DNA of 64,000 nucleotides. Source: Caulobacter sp. FWC2. Lineage in GTDB: Bacteria; Pseudomonadota; Alphaproteobacteria; Caulobacterales; Caulobacteraceae. Shown here piece after piece: positions 1 through 10,123 of the stretch. Under the pieces are notes generated by a model. The model was not told the origin of the DNA. It saw only the letters and a list, made by a program, of their open reading frames with translations, and did not search any database. The stretch lies in the NCBI RefSeq assembly GCF_002742625.1, contig NZ_PEBF01000001.1, forward strand, positions 4,526,001-4,590,000. The letters run 5' to 3'. The number at the start of each line of letters is the position of its first letter. Position 1 is the stretch's first letter. The position numbers were made by a program, and so were the translations under genes.

Positions 1-295
<295 letters not shown>

Positions 296-377
296 CTAAC
301 GAGCGTTTGAAAAAAGAAAAGCCTTCCGTAAGGACGAAGCCGCGACCGGCATCTAACCTTTCGAAACGGGGAGACGG

Positions 378-887
378 ATGAGCCGGGACCACGACATCGA
401 CAGGGACTTCGCCGCCTGGCTGGCGCCGCATCTGCCGATGCTGCACCGGACGGCGCGGGCGTTCGCCGAGCCCTCGGATCAGCATGACCTGCTGCAGGAA
501 CTGACGGTGGCGCTGTGGAAGGCGCGACCGCATTTTCGGAAGCAAAGCGCGGCCGGAACCTTCGCGCACCGCGTGGCCCACAACGCCGCCCTCACCTGGC
601 GGCGCGGCGAGACCCGGCGGCGGATGCGCGGGGTGTCGATCGAGGCCGAGCTACTGATCCGCGATGCGGGCGACGATCCGCAAGGCCCGCTGCTGGAGCG
701 GCTCTACGCGGCCATCCGCACCCTGGCGCCGGTCGAGCGCTCGCTGGTCCTGCTGTCGCTGGACGGCGTGGCCTATGGCGAGATCGGCCGGATGCACGGC
801 CTGACTGAGAGCAATGTCGGCGCGCGGCTGACCCGCCTGCGCCAGCGGCTCTCGACCCAAGTGAAGGAGGACGCCGATGGACTTTGA
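378..887 (+). CDS. ECF-type RNA polymerase sigma factor
   Basis: 169 residues, the size of an ECF (sigma-70 group 4) factor. Region 2 is seen around residues 20-80, with DLLQELTVALWKARPHF matching the usual DxxQ(D)E-x-F/LW core-binding helix. Region 4 lies around residues 105-160, with LVLLSLDGVAYGEIGRMHGL followed by TESNVGARLTRLRQRL, the DNA-recognition helix-turn-helix. A GGGGAGA ribosome site sits just before the ATG. The next gene begins 11 nt before this one ends, so the two are translationally coupled; that partner is a membrane protein without a recognised anti-sigma domain. The target promoter is unknown. Confidence 0.85.
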   Translation: MSRDHDIDRDFAAWLAPHLPMLHRTARAFAEPSDQHDLLQELTVALWKARPHFRKQSAAGTFAHRVAHNAALTWRRGETRRRMRGVSIEAELLIRDAGDDPQGPLLERLYAAIRTLAPVERSLVLLSLDGVAYGEIGRMHGLTESNVGARLTRLRQRLSTQVKEDADGL

Positions 888-1464
888 GCGCCTCGAACAG
901 GTCTGGCGGTCCGAGGCCAACCGCCCCTCCGAAGAGCAGCAGGCCCGACTGATGGAGGAACTGATGAACACCTTGAAGACCCGCCGCAGGACGGAATTCC
1001 TGCTGAGCGCCATCCCGTTCGCGGCCATGACCGTGTTCACGCTCGTCGCCGGCGCGGCCGTGCTGCGCGGCGGCGAGGACTTTCACGGTTGGGCCGGCAT
1101 GGCGATGCTGGGCGTGTGCTGGGTCGTGATGATCGCGGTCTTCTGGAACGGCTTCCGGGCCCGCACCCGCGACACCGGCCAGCCGATGCGCGACACCCTG
1201 GCCAGCCTCCTGGCCCGCAACCAGGCGGCGCGGCGGAACTACCACGTGTTCTGGATGATGACCCCGGTGTTCATCCTGCCGATGTGGTTCGCCATCGAGC
1301 GCCTGCAACGCGACGGTAAGATGGACAGCGCTGACGGGATGCAGGCCCTGGCCCTGTGCGGCGGCGCGCTGCTGGCCAGCTTCGGCTGGAACACCCTGCG
1401 GTTCTACTGGGTGATGAAACCCGAGCAGCGGCGGCTGGAAGCGTTGCTGGGGGAGTATGAATAG
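877..1464 (+). CDS. Four-helix membrane protein coupled to the ECF sigma factor
   Basis: 195 residues with a soluble N-terminal segment (MDFERLEQVWRSEANRPS, then basic TLKTRRR) followed by about four hydrophobic helices: FLLSAIPFAAMTVFTLVAGA, WAGMAMLGVCWVVMIAVF, VFWMMTPVFILPMWFAI, and ALCGGALLASFGWNTLRFYW. It overlaps the sigma factor gene by 11 nt, the usual arrangement for a sigma factor and its membrane-bound regulator. The role as anti-sigma factor is inferred from position and topology only; no zinc-binding HxxxCxxC motif is visible. Confidence 0.7.
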   Translation: MDFERLEQVWRSEANRPSEEQQARLMEELMNTLKTRRRTEFLLSAIPFAAMTVFTLVAGAAVLRGGEDFHGWAGMAMLGVCWVVMIAVFWNGFRARTRDTGQPMRDTLASLLARNQAARRNYHVFWMMTPVFILPMWFAIERLQRDGKMDSADGMQALALCGGALLASFGWNTLRFYWVMKPEQRRLEALLGEYE

Positions 1465-1471
1465 CAAACCC

Positions 1472-1585
1472 CGTCATCCCGCGCTTCATGCGCGGGACCC
1501 ATGGTTCAGCTTTCACATGAGAGCGTACTTCCGCTCCGCACCTGCGGCGGAGAGATGGGTCCCGCGCATGAAGCTCGGGATGACG
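1472..1585. repeat. Intergenic inverted repeat, 31-bp arms
   Basis: Left arm 1472-1502 and right arm 1555-1585 are reverse complements at 30 of 31 positions, separated by 52 bp. Each arm begins or ends with CGTCATCCCG and holds a smaller internal hairpin (CCCGCG/CGCGGG). The pair fills most of the gap between two convergent genes, so it may also act as a bidirectional terminator. This looks like one of the dispersed repeat families of alphaproteobacterial intergenic regions. Confidence 0.85.
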
Positions 1586-1595
1586 ATGAGAGAAG

Positions 1596-2951
1596 CTAAA
1601 GCCCCACCGCGCCCAGCTCCTTCGCCTGCCGCTCGGCCACGCCTTCCTCCGAGAACCCTTCCAGCGACGCCTCGAAAAGCGCCCGCCAGTTGTGGCTGGC
1701 GCCCAGATGCAGGAACGCCGCGCCCAGCCCGATCGCCGCGCGGTCCATGAATACGAACTCGCGGGGAATGGTGATGCCGCCGACCGCTTTTAGGGCCTGG
1801 CGCACCTTGAAGGCCTCGCGGCGGCCGTACTCGCCGGGCGGGACGTCGTCGGCCACGGTGCGGACCCGGTCGTCCAGCAACGGGCCGTAGATGAAGCGGG
1901 CCCAGACGTTCAGCGTATCGACCAGTTCGTCGGTCAGCCCCTGGAAGCCCCAGGTGCGATAGGCCTCGACCTGCTCGGCGCGGTCGTCGTTGGACAGGGC
2001 GCGATAGAGCCGCACCACGCCGGCCACGAACTTCGGCGGGAACACGCGGATGCAGCCGAAGTCGAGCAGGTTCAGGTGCGCCGCCCCTTCACCGCCGAAG
2101 CTGTAGTTCCCCAGGTGCGGGTCGCCGTGGATGATCCCCAGGTGGGTCATCGGGCTCCACCAGGCCTCGAACAGCAGGGCGGCGATGCGGTCGCGAGTCT
2201 CCTGCGGGGCGCTCTTGAAGGCCAGCAGGCCCTGGCCGTCCAACCAGGTCATCGACAGCAGGCGGCCCGTGGACAGCTCCGGAACCGGCGTCGGCGTGCG
2301 GATGTTATCGCGGTCCGCGAAGAAGTTTCCGTACACGGACATCATCTTGGCTTCGCGCTCGTAGTCGAGCTCCTCGCGCAGGCGATCACCGATCTCGACG
2401 ATCATCTCTGTCGGGTCGATCGAGCCGTCCATGCGCTTGAAGATCCCGATCAGGGCGCGCAGCTGGCCCAGGTCGCTTTCGACCGCGCTCTGCATGTCGG
2501 GATATTGCAGCTTCACGGCGATGGCGCGGCCGTCGTGAGTGGTGGCGCGGTGCACCTGGCCCAGCGACGCGGCGGCGGCGGCCTCGTGCTCGAAGCTGGC
2601 GAACCGGCCCTGCCAGTCCGGGCCCAGCTCGGCCGCCATGCGCCGGCGCACGAACGGCCAGCCCATGGCGGGCGCGTTGGTCTGGAGCTCGGCGAACTCC
2701 TTGGCGAACTCCGGCGGCAGCAGGTCCGGCACCGTGGCGAACATCTGAGCCGCCTTCATCAGCGGCCCCTTCAGCCCGCCCAACGCCGCCTTCAGCGCCT
2801 TGGCGTTGCGCGCATTGGCGTCGTCGCCGGCGAAGACGCGGTTGGCGCCGTACGACACCGCCGCGCCGGACAGCCCAGCGCCCACCTTGGCGAAGCGGGA
2901 GAGCCGGCCCGAGAGGCGGTCGCGTTCGGGGTCGCGGGCATCATCCGCCAT
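1596..2951 (-). CDS. ABC1/UbiB-family atypical kinase (AarF-like)
   Basis: 451 residues. Family signatures are in order: KGPLMKAAQM (the K-x-x-Q motif that blocks the active site in UbiB proteins), the alanine-rich loop EAAAAASLGQVHRA, AVKLQYP (ATP-binding lysine), EELDYEREAKMM (ExD motif), HGDPHLGNY (catalytic loop) and LLDFGC (metal-binding DFG). UbiB/COQ8 proteins are ATPases needed for ubiquinone synthesis, probably by helping lipid intermediates out of the membrane. This one lies next to pepF rather than ubiE/ubiB partners, so the exact role is open. The start is placed where ATG overlaps the pepF stop (TGATG), implying coupled translation. Confidence 0.85.
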   Translation of the reverse strand: MADDARDPERDRLSGRLSRFAKVGAGLSGAAVSYGANRVFAGDDANARNAKALKAALGGLKGPLMKAAQMFATVPDLLPPEFAKEFAELQTNAPAMGWPFVRRRMAAELGPDWQGRFASFEHEAAAAASLGQVHRATTHDGRAIAVKLQYPDMQSAVESDLGQLRALIGIFKRMDGSIDPTEMIVEIGDRLREELDYEREAKMMSVYGNFFADRDNIRTPTPVPELSTGRLLSMTWLDGQGLLAFKSAPQETRDRIAALLFEAWWSPMTHLGIIHGDPHLGNYSFGGEGAAHLNLLDFGCIRVFPPKFVAGVVRLYRALSNDDRAEQVEAYRTWGFQGLTDELVDTLNVWARFIYGPLLDDRVRTVADDVPPGEYGRREAFKVRQALKAVGGITIPREFVFMDRAAIGLGAAFLHLGASHNWRALFEASLEGFSEEGVAERQAKELGAVGL

Positions 2952-4744
2952 CAGGTCACCAAAGCCTCGAACTCGTCCACCAGCCGCTCCAGCTGCGCGC
3001 AGCCGGCGGCCCAGAATGCCTTGTCGCGAGGGTTCAACCCGAAGGGCTTCAGGGCCTCGACATAGGTCCGCGTGCCGCCCGCAGCGAGCAGGTCCTCGTA
3101 CAGCGGAGCGAACTTGGCCGGATCCTCGCGGCGCTTCTCCATCAGGCCACGCACCAGCAGGTCGCCGAACGCATAGGCGTATACATAGAACGGCGCGTGG
3201 CAGAAGTGGCTGACATAGGCCCAGTAGTGCTCGTAGCCTTCGTTCAGCTTCACGGCCGGACCCAGGCTCTCGCTCATCACCTCCAGCCACAGGCCGCCGA
3301 TCTGTTCGGGCGACAGCTCGCCGTCGTGGCGGGCTTCGTGGAAGCGGCGCTCGAAGCGGTGGAAGGCGATCTGGCGAACCACGGTGTTGAGGCCGTCCTC
3401 GATCTTGCCGGCCAGCAGCCCCTTGCGGTCCTCCGGCGTGGCCTCGGCGAGCAAGCGGTCGAACACCAGGCCCTCGCCGAAGATCGAGGCCGTCTCGGCC
3501 AGGGTCAGGGGCGTGTCGGCCAACAGGGTGCCCAGCGGCTGGCACAGCGTCTGGTGTACGGCGTGGCCCAGCTCGTGAGCCAGGGTCAGGACGTCGCGCC
3601 GCTCGCCCATGTAGTTCATGAACACGAACGGGTGGCGATCAGCGGTGACCGGATGGGCGAAGGCGCCGGACTGCTTGCCCGGACGCGGGCGGGCGTCGAT
3701 CCACGGCTTGTCGAAGAAGACCCGCGCGGCGTCGGCGAACTTCGGCGCCAGATCCTGGAAGCTCTCCAGCACCATGCCCTTGGCCTCGTCCCAGGCATAG
3801 GCGCGCGGGGTTGCAGCGGTCAGCGGGGCGTTGCGGTCCCAGTAATCCAGACTGGTGCGACCCATGACCTTGGCCTTCAGAGCGTAGTAGCGGTGCGACA
3901 GGCGCGGATAGGCCTCGACCACCGCCTGCTCCAGGGCGTCGACCGCGTCGCCGTCGACCTCGTTGGCCAGGTGGCGCGACTGGGCGGGGCTGTCATAGCG
4001 GCGCCAGCGGTCCTCGACCTGCTTCTCGAAGGCCAGGGTGTTCAGCGCCAAGGCCTGGGTCGAGGCGCGCTCTTCCAGCGCCTGGGCCAGGGCGTCGGCG
4101 GCGGACTTGCGGCGCGCGACGTCGGGATCGGACAGGCGGTTCAGCGCCTCAGGAAGGGTGAGGGTCTCGTCGCCGACCTTGGCTGCCAGCTTGGCCAGGG
4201 TCTCGTCATAGAGGCGCACCCAGTTGGCGACGGCCGGGCTCTTGTCGACGATGAAGCGCTCCAGCTCCGGCGACAGCTCGTGCGGCCGCGACAGACGCAC
4301 GCGGCGCAGCCACGGGGCCCAGCGGGCGGCGTCGGGATGGGCTTCAAGCGCCTTGGCGATCTCGGTGTCTTCCAGCTGGTTCAGCTCCAGCGTAAAGAAC
4401 AGGCTCTCGGCGGCGATCTGCGAGGAGCGGGCCCGAAGGTCGGCCTCGAACTTGGCCCAGGCCGGATCGTCGCGGGCGACGGCGGCTTCCAGGCCGGCAT
4501 AGGCGCCGACGCTCCACAGGCCGTTGGTGGCCCGTTCGTAGAGGGTGATCCCGCGATCCAGCAGTACGCCCAGGCGCGCCGGCTCCTTGCGGGCCTCCAG
4601 GAACATCCCCTCCAGCGAAGCCAACTCGTCATTGGCGGCCTTGGCGGCGGCGAGGTCGGTCTCGATCCGGGGATCGTCGCGGCCGACATACAGGTCGGCC
4701 AAATTCCATTCGGGCGGGGTGTCGGGCTTGAAGGGGGCGTTCAT
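2951..4744 (-). CDS. pepF: M3-family oligoendopeptidase (PepF type)
   Basis: 597 residues, normal for oligoendopeptidase F. The zinc site TLAHELGHAVHQTL (HExxH, about residues 389-393) is followed by the second metal glutamate region TLAETASIFGE. The N-terminal two thirds are the helical channel domain typical of M3 peptidases. The enzyme cleaves short cytosolic peptides. The gene shares its stop with the start of the UbiB-like kinase downstream, forming a two-gene operon. Confidence 0.92.
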   Translation of the reverse strand: MNAPFKPDTPPEWNLADLYVGRDDPRIETDLAAAKAANDELASLEGMFLEARKEPARLGVLLDRGITLYERATNGLWSVGAYAGLEAAVARDDPAWAKFEADLRARSSQIAAESLFFTLELNQLEDTEIAKALEAHPDAARWAPWLRRVRLSRPHELSPELERFIVDKSPAVANWVRLYDETLAKLAAKVGDETLTLPEALNRLSDPDVARRKSAADALAQALEERASTQALALNTLAFEKQVEDRWRRYDSPAQSRHLANEVDGDAVDALEQAVVEAYPRLSHRYYALKAKVMGRTSLDYWDRNAPLTAATPRAYAWDEAKGMVLESFQDLAPKFADAARVFFDKPWIDARPRPGKQSGAFAHPVTADRHPFVFMNYMGERRDVLTLAHELGHAVHQTLCQPLGTLLADTPLTLAETASIFGEGLVFDRLLAEATPEDRKGLLAGKIEDGLNTVVRQIAFHRFERRFHEARHDGELSPEQIGGLWLEVMSESLGPAVKLNEGYEHYWAYVSHFCHAPFYVYAYAFGDLLVRGLMEKRREDPAKFAPLYEDLLAAGGTRTYVEALKPFGLNPRDKAFWAAGCAQLERLVDEFEALVT

Positions 4745-4801
4745 GGGCTAGCAGATAGGCGCTAGGCCCCCGTCCGCGCAATGCACGACCCCGTTGAGGC
4801 G

Positions 4802-5449
4802 TCAGGCCTTCTTTACGTAGGGCTCGGCCATCCAGGCGAAGACGCAGGTGACCAGATAGGCCGCCAGGGCCGTGCCGCCCATGGCGACGGGCTCCCCGCC
4901 CAGCGGCGACAGCAGTGGGACCAACTGCAGGAACAACAGAAAGCCGAGAAGCCCGACCGCGCCTTTCCAGCTCCGGCCCTCCAACCCGCGCCGCCAGCCC
5001 CAGGCCGCCGCGGCCATGGCCAGCAGGCCCATCTCGACCGCCTCCTCCAGCACCGCGTGGTTCCACAGTCCAAGACCCACCTTCGGCCCGTCCCACAGCA
5101 GCGGCAGGTCCGGGCGGTGGACCAGGAAGTCGAGAAGCCAATGCGAGAACACCGCCAGACCGATGAACAGGCCGGCGCGCCGAGGCAGTTTCAGCAGCGC
5201 CATCAGTCCCGCACCGACGGCGATCGACCACAGCACCGCCGCCGGCAGGCTGTGGGTATAGGGCATGTGGCTCAGCACCAGGGCGCTGCCCGGCAGGCTG
5301 GGATCGACGCTCGCCCTTTCGACGCCGGCCAGGATCAGCCCGCTCCAGGCGATGTCTATGGCCTGGCAGCCCAGGACATAGGTCCATAGCGGCGCGCGCG
5401 GCTCGGCCGCCCGGGCGGCCAGCGCCGCCGCATAGTGTCCAACGAACAT
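4802..5449 (-). CDS. Membrane protein, YdjM/DUF457-like (predicted metal-dependent hydrolase)
   Basis: 215 residues with five or six hydrophobic segments. Conserved-looking polar residues within them are HYAAALAAR near the N-terminus, SHMPYTHSL, FSHWLLDFLVHRPDLPL and the late HAVLEE. This spacing of His/Asp at helix ends resembles the YdjM/DUF457 family of inner-membrane proteins annotated as metal-dependent hydrolases, whose activity is not established. It lies alone, divergent from tacA and separated from pepF by about 57 bp. Confidence 0.6.
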   Translation of the reverse strand: MFVGHYAAALAARAAEPRAPLWTYVLGCQAIDIAWSGLILAGVERASVDPSLPGSALVLSHMPYTHSLPAAVLWSIAVGAGLMALLKLPRRAGLFIGLAVFSHWLLDFLVHRPDLPLLWDGPKVGLGLWNHAVLEEAVEMGLLAMAAAAWGWRRGLEGRSWKGAVGLLGFLLFLQLVPLLSPLGGEPVAMGGTALAAYLVTCVFAWMAEPYVKKA

Positions 5450-5599
5450 GCCCCGTTCCCCGGCAACATCCTGTTAAGGCTAAACCTTAGGCTTCGCGAC
5501 ACGTCTTCGAAAGCCGCTGTTTACCCACGACCTGTATCACTCTGAACCAACAAGAGCCCTGCTCCATGTGGGCATGGCCGGTTCTGGTGGATGTGCCCT

Positions 5600-7071
<1,472 letters not shown>

Positions 7072-7072
<1 letters not shown>

Positions 7073-7176
7073 TGACGACCATGATGATCTTCCGCCCCGT
7101 CTCGCGCGAGCAGCGCCTGAAGGCCCTGCAGAAGCCGGCGCGCCCAGCGCTGTCGGCCAAGCCCGCGCGCGCCTGA
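7072..7176 (+). CDS. Small basic ORF overlapping the end of tacA
   Basis: A 34-codon frame begins with an ATG that shares bases with the tacA stop (TGATG) and reads MTTMMIFRPVSREQRLKAL, ending in an Ala/Lys/Arg/Pro-rich tail. The stop-start overlap suggests coupled translation. No domain is recognised and no separate ribosome site is needed if coupling occurs. It could also be a chance frame in GC-rich DNA. Confidence 0.45.
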
Positions 7177-7192
7177 GGCGTTCAAGACAAAG

Positions 7193-7672
7193 TTAGTATC
7201 CAGGAGCGGCCAGGCTGAAGCTTGGCCGCTCCTGCGCGTTTTCGAAGACGTTCTGGGGCGCCGCGTCGACGCGGACCCAGCCCGCGCCGGACCGCCGGGT
7301 CAGGCCCTCGATCTCCATCTGCTCCAGTTCGCGTCCGACCTGGGCCGGGGTCACCGGCCGGCTCCAGCGGTGATCCAGCTGTCGAGCGATCTCGGGCTCG
7401 TTCACGCCGGGCGCCTGGGCCAGGGTCATCAGGATCATGTCGCGGGTGGACCGCCCCCGTCTGCCGCGCTTGCCCGGAGTCGGCGGCGCGAACGGCGCCG
7501 GCTCGCCAGACAACACCCGCTCGGACATCCCGGCGTTCTTGAGGGCGTCCAGCGCCAGGATGATCGCTTTCAGTTCGCTCTCGAAGGGCGCTTGCGCGCG
7601 CTTCTGAGCTTCAGCCATGCGGGTTTCCAGCTCCGCCTGACGGCGCAGCAGGTATTGATAGATGGTCGCCAT
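7193..7672 (-). CDS. Hypothetical protein with a winged-helix-like domain
   Basis: 159 residues from the ATG that gives MATIYQYLLRRQAELETRM; an open frame continues further upstream but lacks a better start. Residues 5-50 look like a coiled coil (RRQAELETRMAEAQKRAQ). A basic linker GKRGRRGRSTRD follows. The C-terminal half (MILMTLAQAPGVNEPEIARQL ... VGRELEQMEIEGLTRRSGAGW) has the shape of a winged helix. A DNA-binding role is inferred from that shape only. Confidence 0.65.
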   Translation of the reverse strand: MATIYQYLLRRQAELETRMAEAQKRAQAPFESELKAIILALDALKNAGMSERVLSGEPAPFAPPTPGKRGRRGRSTRDMILMTLAQAPGVNEPEIARQLDHRWSRPVTPAQVGRELEQMEIEGLTRRSGAGWVRVDAAPQNVFENAQERPSFSLAAPGY

Positions 7673-7837
7673 TGTCCTTGATCCGGAAGAGCCATGGGAT
7701 TCGCTCGACGTCGATCCGAGCTTTCGCCCGCGTACGCCAAGACTGGAGCCGCGACCCGCCCGCGACCCAGAACTCCACAACGATGATAATTTTTAACTAT
7801 TTACAATTGTTCACATTTTCCGCTGAGGTCCTTACCA

Positions 7838-7854
7838 GAACCTTAACAAGGTTC
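7838..7854. promoter_or_regulatory. Palindrome GAACCTT-AAC-AAGGTTC in AT-rich intergenic DNA
   Basis: Seven-base arms around a 3-base centre form a perfect inverted repeat within about 100 bp that are unusually AT-rich for this window (ATAATTTTTAACTATTTACA upstream). It lies in the control region between the gene ending at 7893 and the winged-helix gene starting at 7672, both leftward. It may be an operator or a short terminator hairpin for the upstream gene; no T-run is adjacent. Confidence 0.4.
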
Positions 7855-7892
7855 GCCGAACAACAGTTTTTGGTAAGCTTCGGGGACGAATA

Positions 7893-8381
7893 TCAGACAG
7901 TTCTCGCCAGCTTCTCTCGCGAGGCCGCGATCAGGGCGATGGGCACGCCGACCATGAACAGGTGCGCCCCCAGATTGTTCACGAAGGTCGACAAGACGAA
8001 CGGCCCGCCGTGCCTGGCCTGCGACAGCGGCAGGACGAGGAAGTTCATCACCGCGTAGGTCGCAAGGCCGTAGGCCAGGCCCATGACGACCGGGCGTCGG
8101 GTCAGGATCGGCAGCCTCAGGCCGGCCAGCACGTAGCAAGCGACCATCACCGCCATGATGCCGAAATGCGCGGCCATGCCCAGAACCGCCGCCGGCGCGC
8201 CGCCGGTGAAGGCCGCCTTGCCCAGCAGGCCGCTGGCCACGCTTTGAAAGATCCGCTCCGGCGCGACGCCCTTAGTGACACCCCAGTAGAAGCAGGCCTC
8301 AGTCATATCGAGGGTCCCGGCCACGGCCGTCCCGAGCAGGATGGTCAGCGCGACATGGCGCGGCGACTTGGCGTTTTCCAT
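7893..8381 (-). CDS. Conserved four-helix integral membrane protein
   Basis: 162 residues. Hydrophobic stretches are VALTILLGTAVAGTLDMTEA, AVLGMAAHFGIMAVMVACYV, VMGLAYGLATYAVMNFLVL and LGAHLFMVGVPIALIAA. The patterns RIFQSVASGLLGKAAFTGG and AAHF are typical of a bacterial membrane family found as lone genes and often annotated only as hypothetical (YagU/DUF1440-like arrangement). Function unknown. Confidence 0.65.
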   Translation of the reverse strand: MENAKSPRHVALTILLGTAVAGTLDMTEACFYWGVTKGVAPERIFQSVASGLLGKAAFTGGAPAAVLGMAAHFGIMAVMVACYVLAGLRLPILTRRPVVMGLAYGLATYAVMNFLVLPLSQARHGGPFVLSTFVNNLGAHLFMVGVPIALIAASREKLARTV

Positions 8382-8460
8382 GAGATTTCCCCTCCCGTTT
8401 CCTGGGAAGGAGGCTACGCCCGCGCCCGGCGTTCCGACGCCCGGCTTGGTCGCGTCGGAA

Positions 8461-8832
8461 TCAGTCTTCGTCGCTTTCCGGCGTCGGCTCGGGTTCGCGA
8501 CCTCGCCGGCCGAAGCCCTTGCCGCGCTTCATCGGCTTGGCTTCACCCTTGGCCTTCCGGGCGATTTCCTTGAGCTTGATGGCCTGGTTGCCCGACAGGG
8601 CCTGGCCGCGCGCGCCCTTTTCGGGATCGGCGAAGGCCCGGCCATAGGTCTCGACGCGCTGGGCGACGCTGGTCAGGAACTCGCCCTCCCATTCGGAGAG
8701 CGCGATACCCGACTTCTCGGCCGCGCGACGGGCCCGCTTGAGGGCGTTCAGCGCGGCCTTCTTGGCCTGTTCTTTCGGATCGGGCGGCTTGGCGCGCATG
8801 TCGCGAGGACTATCCTCGACCCTGCGCGCCAA
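8461..8832 (-). CDS. Conserved hypothetical basic protein
   Basis: Up to 123 residues; a start at 8799 (MRAKPPDPKEQAKKAAL) may be preferred because it leads straight into the helical region. It is rich in Ala, Lys and Arg, with predicted helices (KKAALNALKRARRAAEKSG, ALSEWEGEFLTSVAQRVETY), then a basic tail KPMKRGKGFGRRGREP ending in acidic SDED. No domain recognised. It lies directly downstream of gapR on the same strand with a 33-bp gap, so the two may be co-transcribed. Confidence 0.6.
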   Translation of the reverse strand: MARRVEDSPRDMRAKPPDPKEQAKKAALNALKRARRAAEKSGIALSEWEGEFLTSVAQRVETYGRAFADPEKGARGQALSGNQAIKLKEIARKAKGEAKPMKRGKGFGRRGREPEPTPESDED

Positions 8833-8865
8833 AACACTACCTAAAAATGGGCACCCGCTAAAAAC

Positions 8866-9135
8866 CTAGATCTCGCCGATGGCCGAGAGGTACAGGTCGA
8901 GGATCGCGTCCTCTTCCTGGCGCTTGGCGCGGTCCTGCTTGCGCAGGCGAACCACCTTCTTGAGGATCTTCACGTCGAAGCCATTGCCCTTGGCCTCGGC
9001 ATAGACCTCCTTCATCTGCTCCATGATCTCGGTCTTTTCGACCTCGAGGCGCTCGACGCGGTCAATGATCGACTTCAGCTGACCCTGGGCGGTCGAGTTC
9101 AGAACGTCGGCGTGGGGAGTGGCGTCGTCGGCCAT
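8866..9135 (-). CDS. gapR: GapR nucleoid-associated protein (DUF2312)
   Basis: 89 residues, full length for DUF2312. The highly conserved coiled-coil and C-terminal block are present: LKSIIDRVERLEVEKTEIME, YAEAKGNGFDVKILKKVVRL and RKQDRAKRQEEDAILDLYL. GapR binds overtwisted, AT-rich DNA as a tetrameric clamp, marks positive supercoils ahead of forks and behind active transcription, and stimulates type II topoisomerases. It is essential or important in Caulobacter. Its location a few genes from tacA matches what is remembered of the C. crescentus order. Confidence 0.93.
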   Translation of the reverse strand: MADDATPHADVLNSTAQGQLKSIIDRVERLEVEKTEIMEQMKEVYAEAKGNGFDVKILKKVVRLRKQDRAKRQEEDAILDLYLSAIGEI

Positions 9136-9224
9136 GCGGAAAGTCTCGCGAGAGGCTGGAATTGGGAGGCGCGGAACCTAGTGCGAACGCGCGCGCCTGG
9201 GAAGCGCGATTCAGCGACCTTCCA

Positions 9225-10100
9225 CTACCTTCCTTCGACCCTGGCTCTCGCCACTTCGGCGAGGGCGGCCAGGTCGAGATTCTTGTCGGGTCCGCCCAGC
9301 AGGGATTCGAGGCTGGCCTCCGCCAGATCGGCCAAAGGCATGGACAGACCCTTGGCCTCGGCGGCGTCCAGGACCAGGCGCACGTCCTTAAGGCCCAGCT
9401 CGGCGGCGAAGCCTGGCGGGGTGTAGCGGCGCTCGGCGATCATGCCGCCATAGATCTTGTAGATCGGGGCGTTGAAGAGGGTGCTGGTCAGCATGTCCAG
9501 CAACTCGGGCGCCGCGACGCCATAGGCCTCGCCCAGGGCCACGGCCTCGCCCATGCTCTCGATGGCCGAGACGATCATGAAGTTGCCGGCCAGCTTCAGG
9601 GCGTTGGCGCGGACGGGATCCTCGCCCAGCGGCCAGACCTTGGCGGCCAGCAGCTCAAGCACGGGCATGGCGGCGGCCACGGCGTCAGGCGCGCCGGCGG
9701 CCAGCACATTCAGGCCGCCGGCCAGGGCCACGGGCGGACGGCCGAACACCGGCGAGGCGACATAGCCCAGGCCCAGCTTGGCATGCAGGGCCGACAGCTC
9801 GGCGGCCAGTTCGGTCGAGATGGTGGCGAGGTTGACGTGCACCACGCCCTTGCGGGCCTTGGCCAGAACGCCGCTGTCCAGCAGCACCGCGCGCATGGCC
9901 TGGTCGTGGGCCAGCATGGTCAGGACGATGTCGGCGTTGAAGGCCTCGTCGGCGCTGGCGGCCGGGCTCGCGCCCTCGGCGGCCAGTTCGTCGACGACGC
10001 CGCGCGAGCGGTTCCACACCGTCACCTGCACGCCCTTGCCCAGCAGGTTGCGGACCATGGCCGCGCCCATGGCGCCGAGGCCGATGAAACCGACGTTCAT
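9225..10100 (-). CDS. NAD(P)-dependent beta-hydroxyacid dehydrogenase family protein (GLYR/HIBADH-like)
   Basis: 291 residues. The N-terminal Rossmann motif VGFIGLGAMGAAMVRNLLGK is the signature of 3-hydroxyisobutyrate / tartronate semialdehyde / glyoxylate reductases. The catalytic-lysine region LAGNFMIVSAIESMGEA follows near residue 170, with the helical C-terminal domain after it. The ATG at 10100 has GGGAGA seven bases upstream and is preferred to longer frames. Substrate could be succinic semialdehyde, glyoxylate or a beta-hydroxyacid. It lies downstream of the HAD gene in a leftward operon led by rpmJ. Confidence 0.85.
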   Translation of the reverse strand: MNVGFIGLGAMGAAMVRNLLGKGVQVTVWNRSRGVVDELAAEGASPAASADEAFNADIVLTMLAHDQAMRAVLLDSGVLAKARKGVVHVNLATISTELAAELSALHAKLGLGYVASPVFGRPPVALAGGLNVLAAGAPDAVAAAMPVLELLAAKVWPLGEDPVRANALKLAGNFMIVSAIESMGEAVALGEAYGVAAPELLDMLTSTLFNAPIYKIYGGMIAERRYTPPGFAAELGLKDVRLVLDAAEAKGLSMPLADLAEASLESLLGGPDKNLDLAALAEVARARVEGR

Positions 10101-10123
10101 GCGAGATCTCCCGAAAGAGGGAA

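Noticed and set aside
5473..5495. TTAAGGCTAAACCTTA upstream of tacA as a CtrA site
   Set aside because: The spacing and second half do not fit TTAA-N7-TTAA; tacA control by CtrA is known in C. crescentus but this stretch alone does not show it.
7838..7861. GAAC/GTTC repeats as an SOS (LexA) box
   Set aside because: The spacing is not the GTTC-N7-GTTC needed in alphaproteobacteria; the sequence is a plain inverted repeat.
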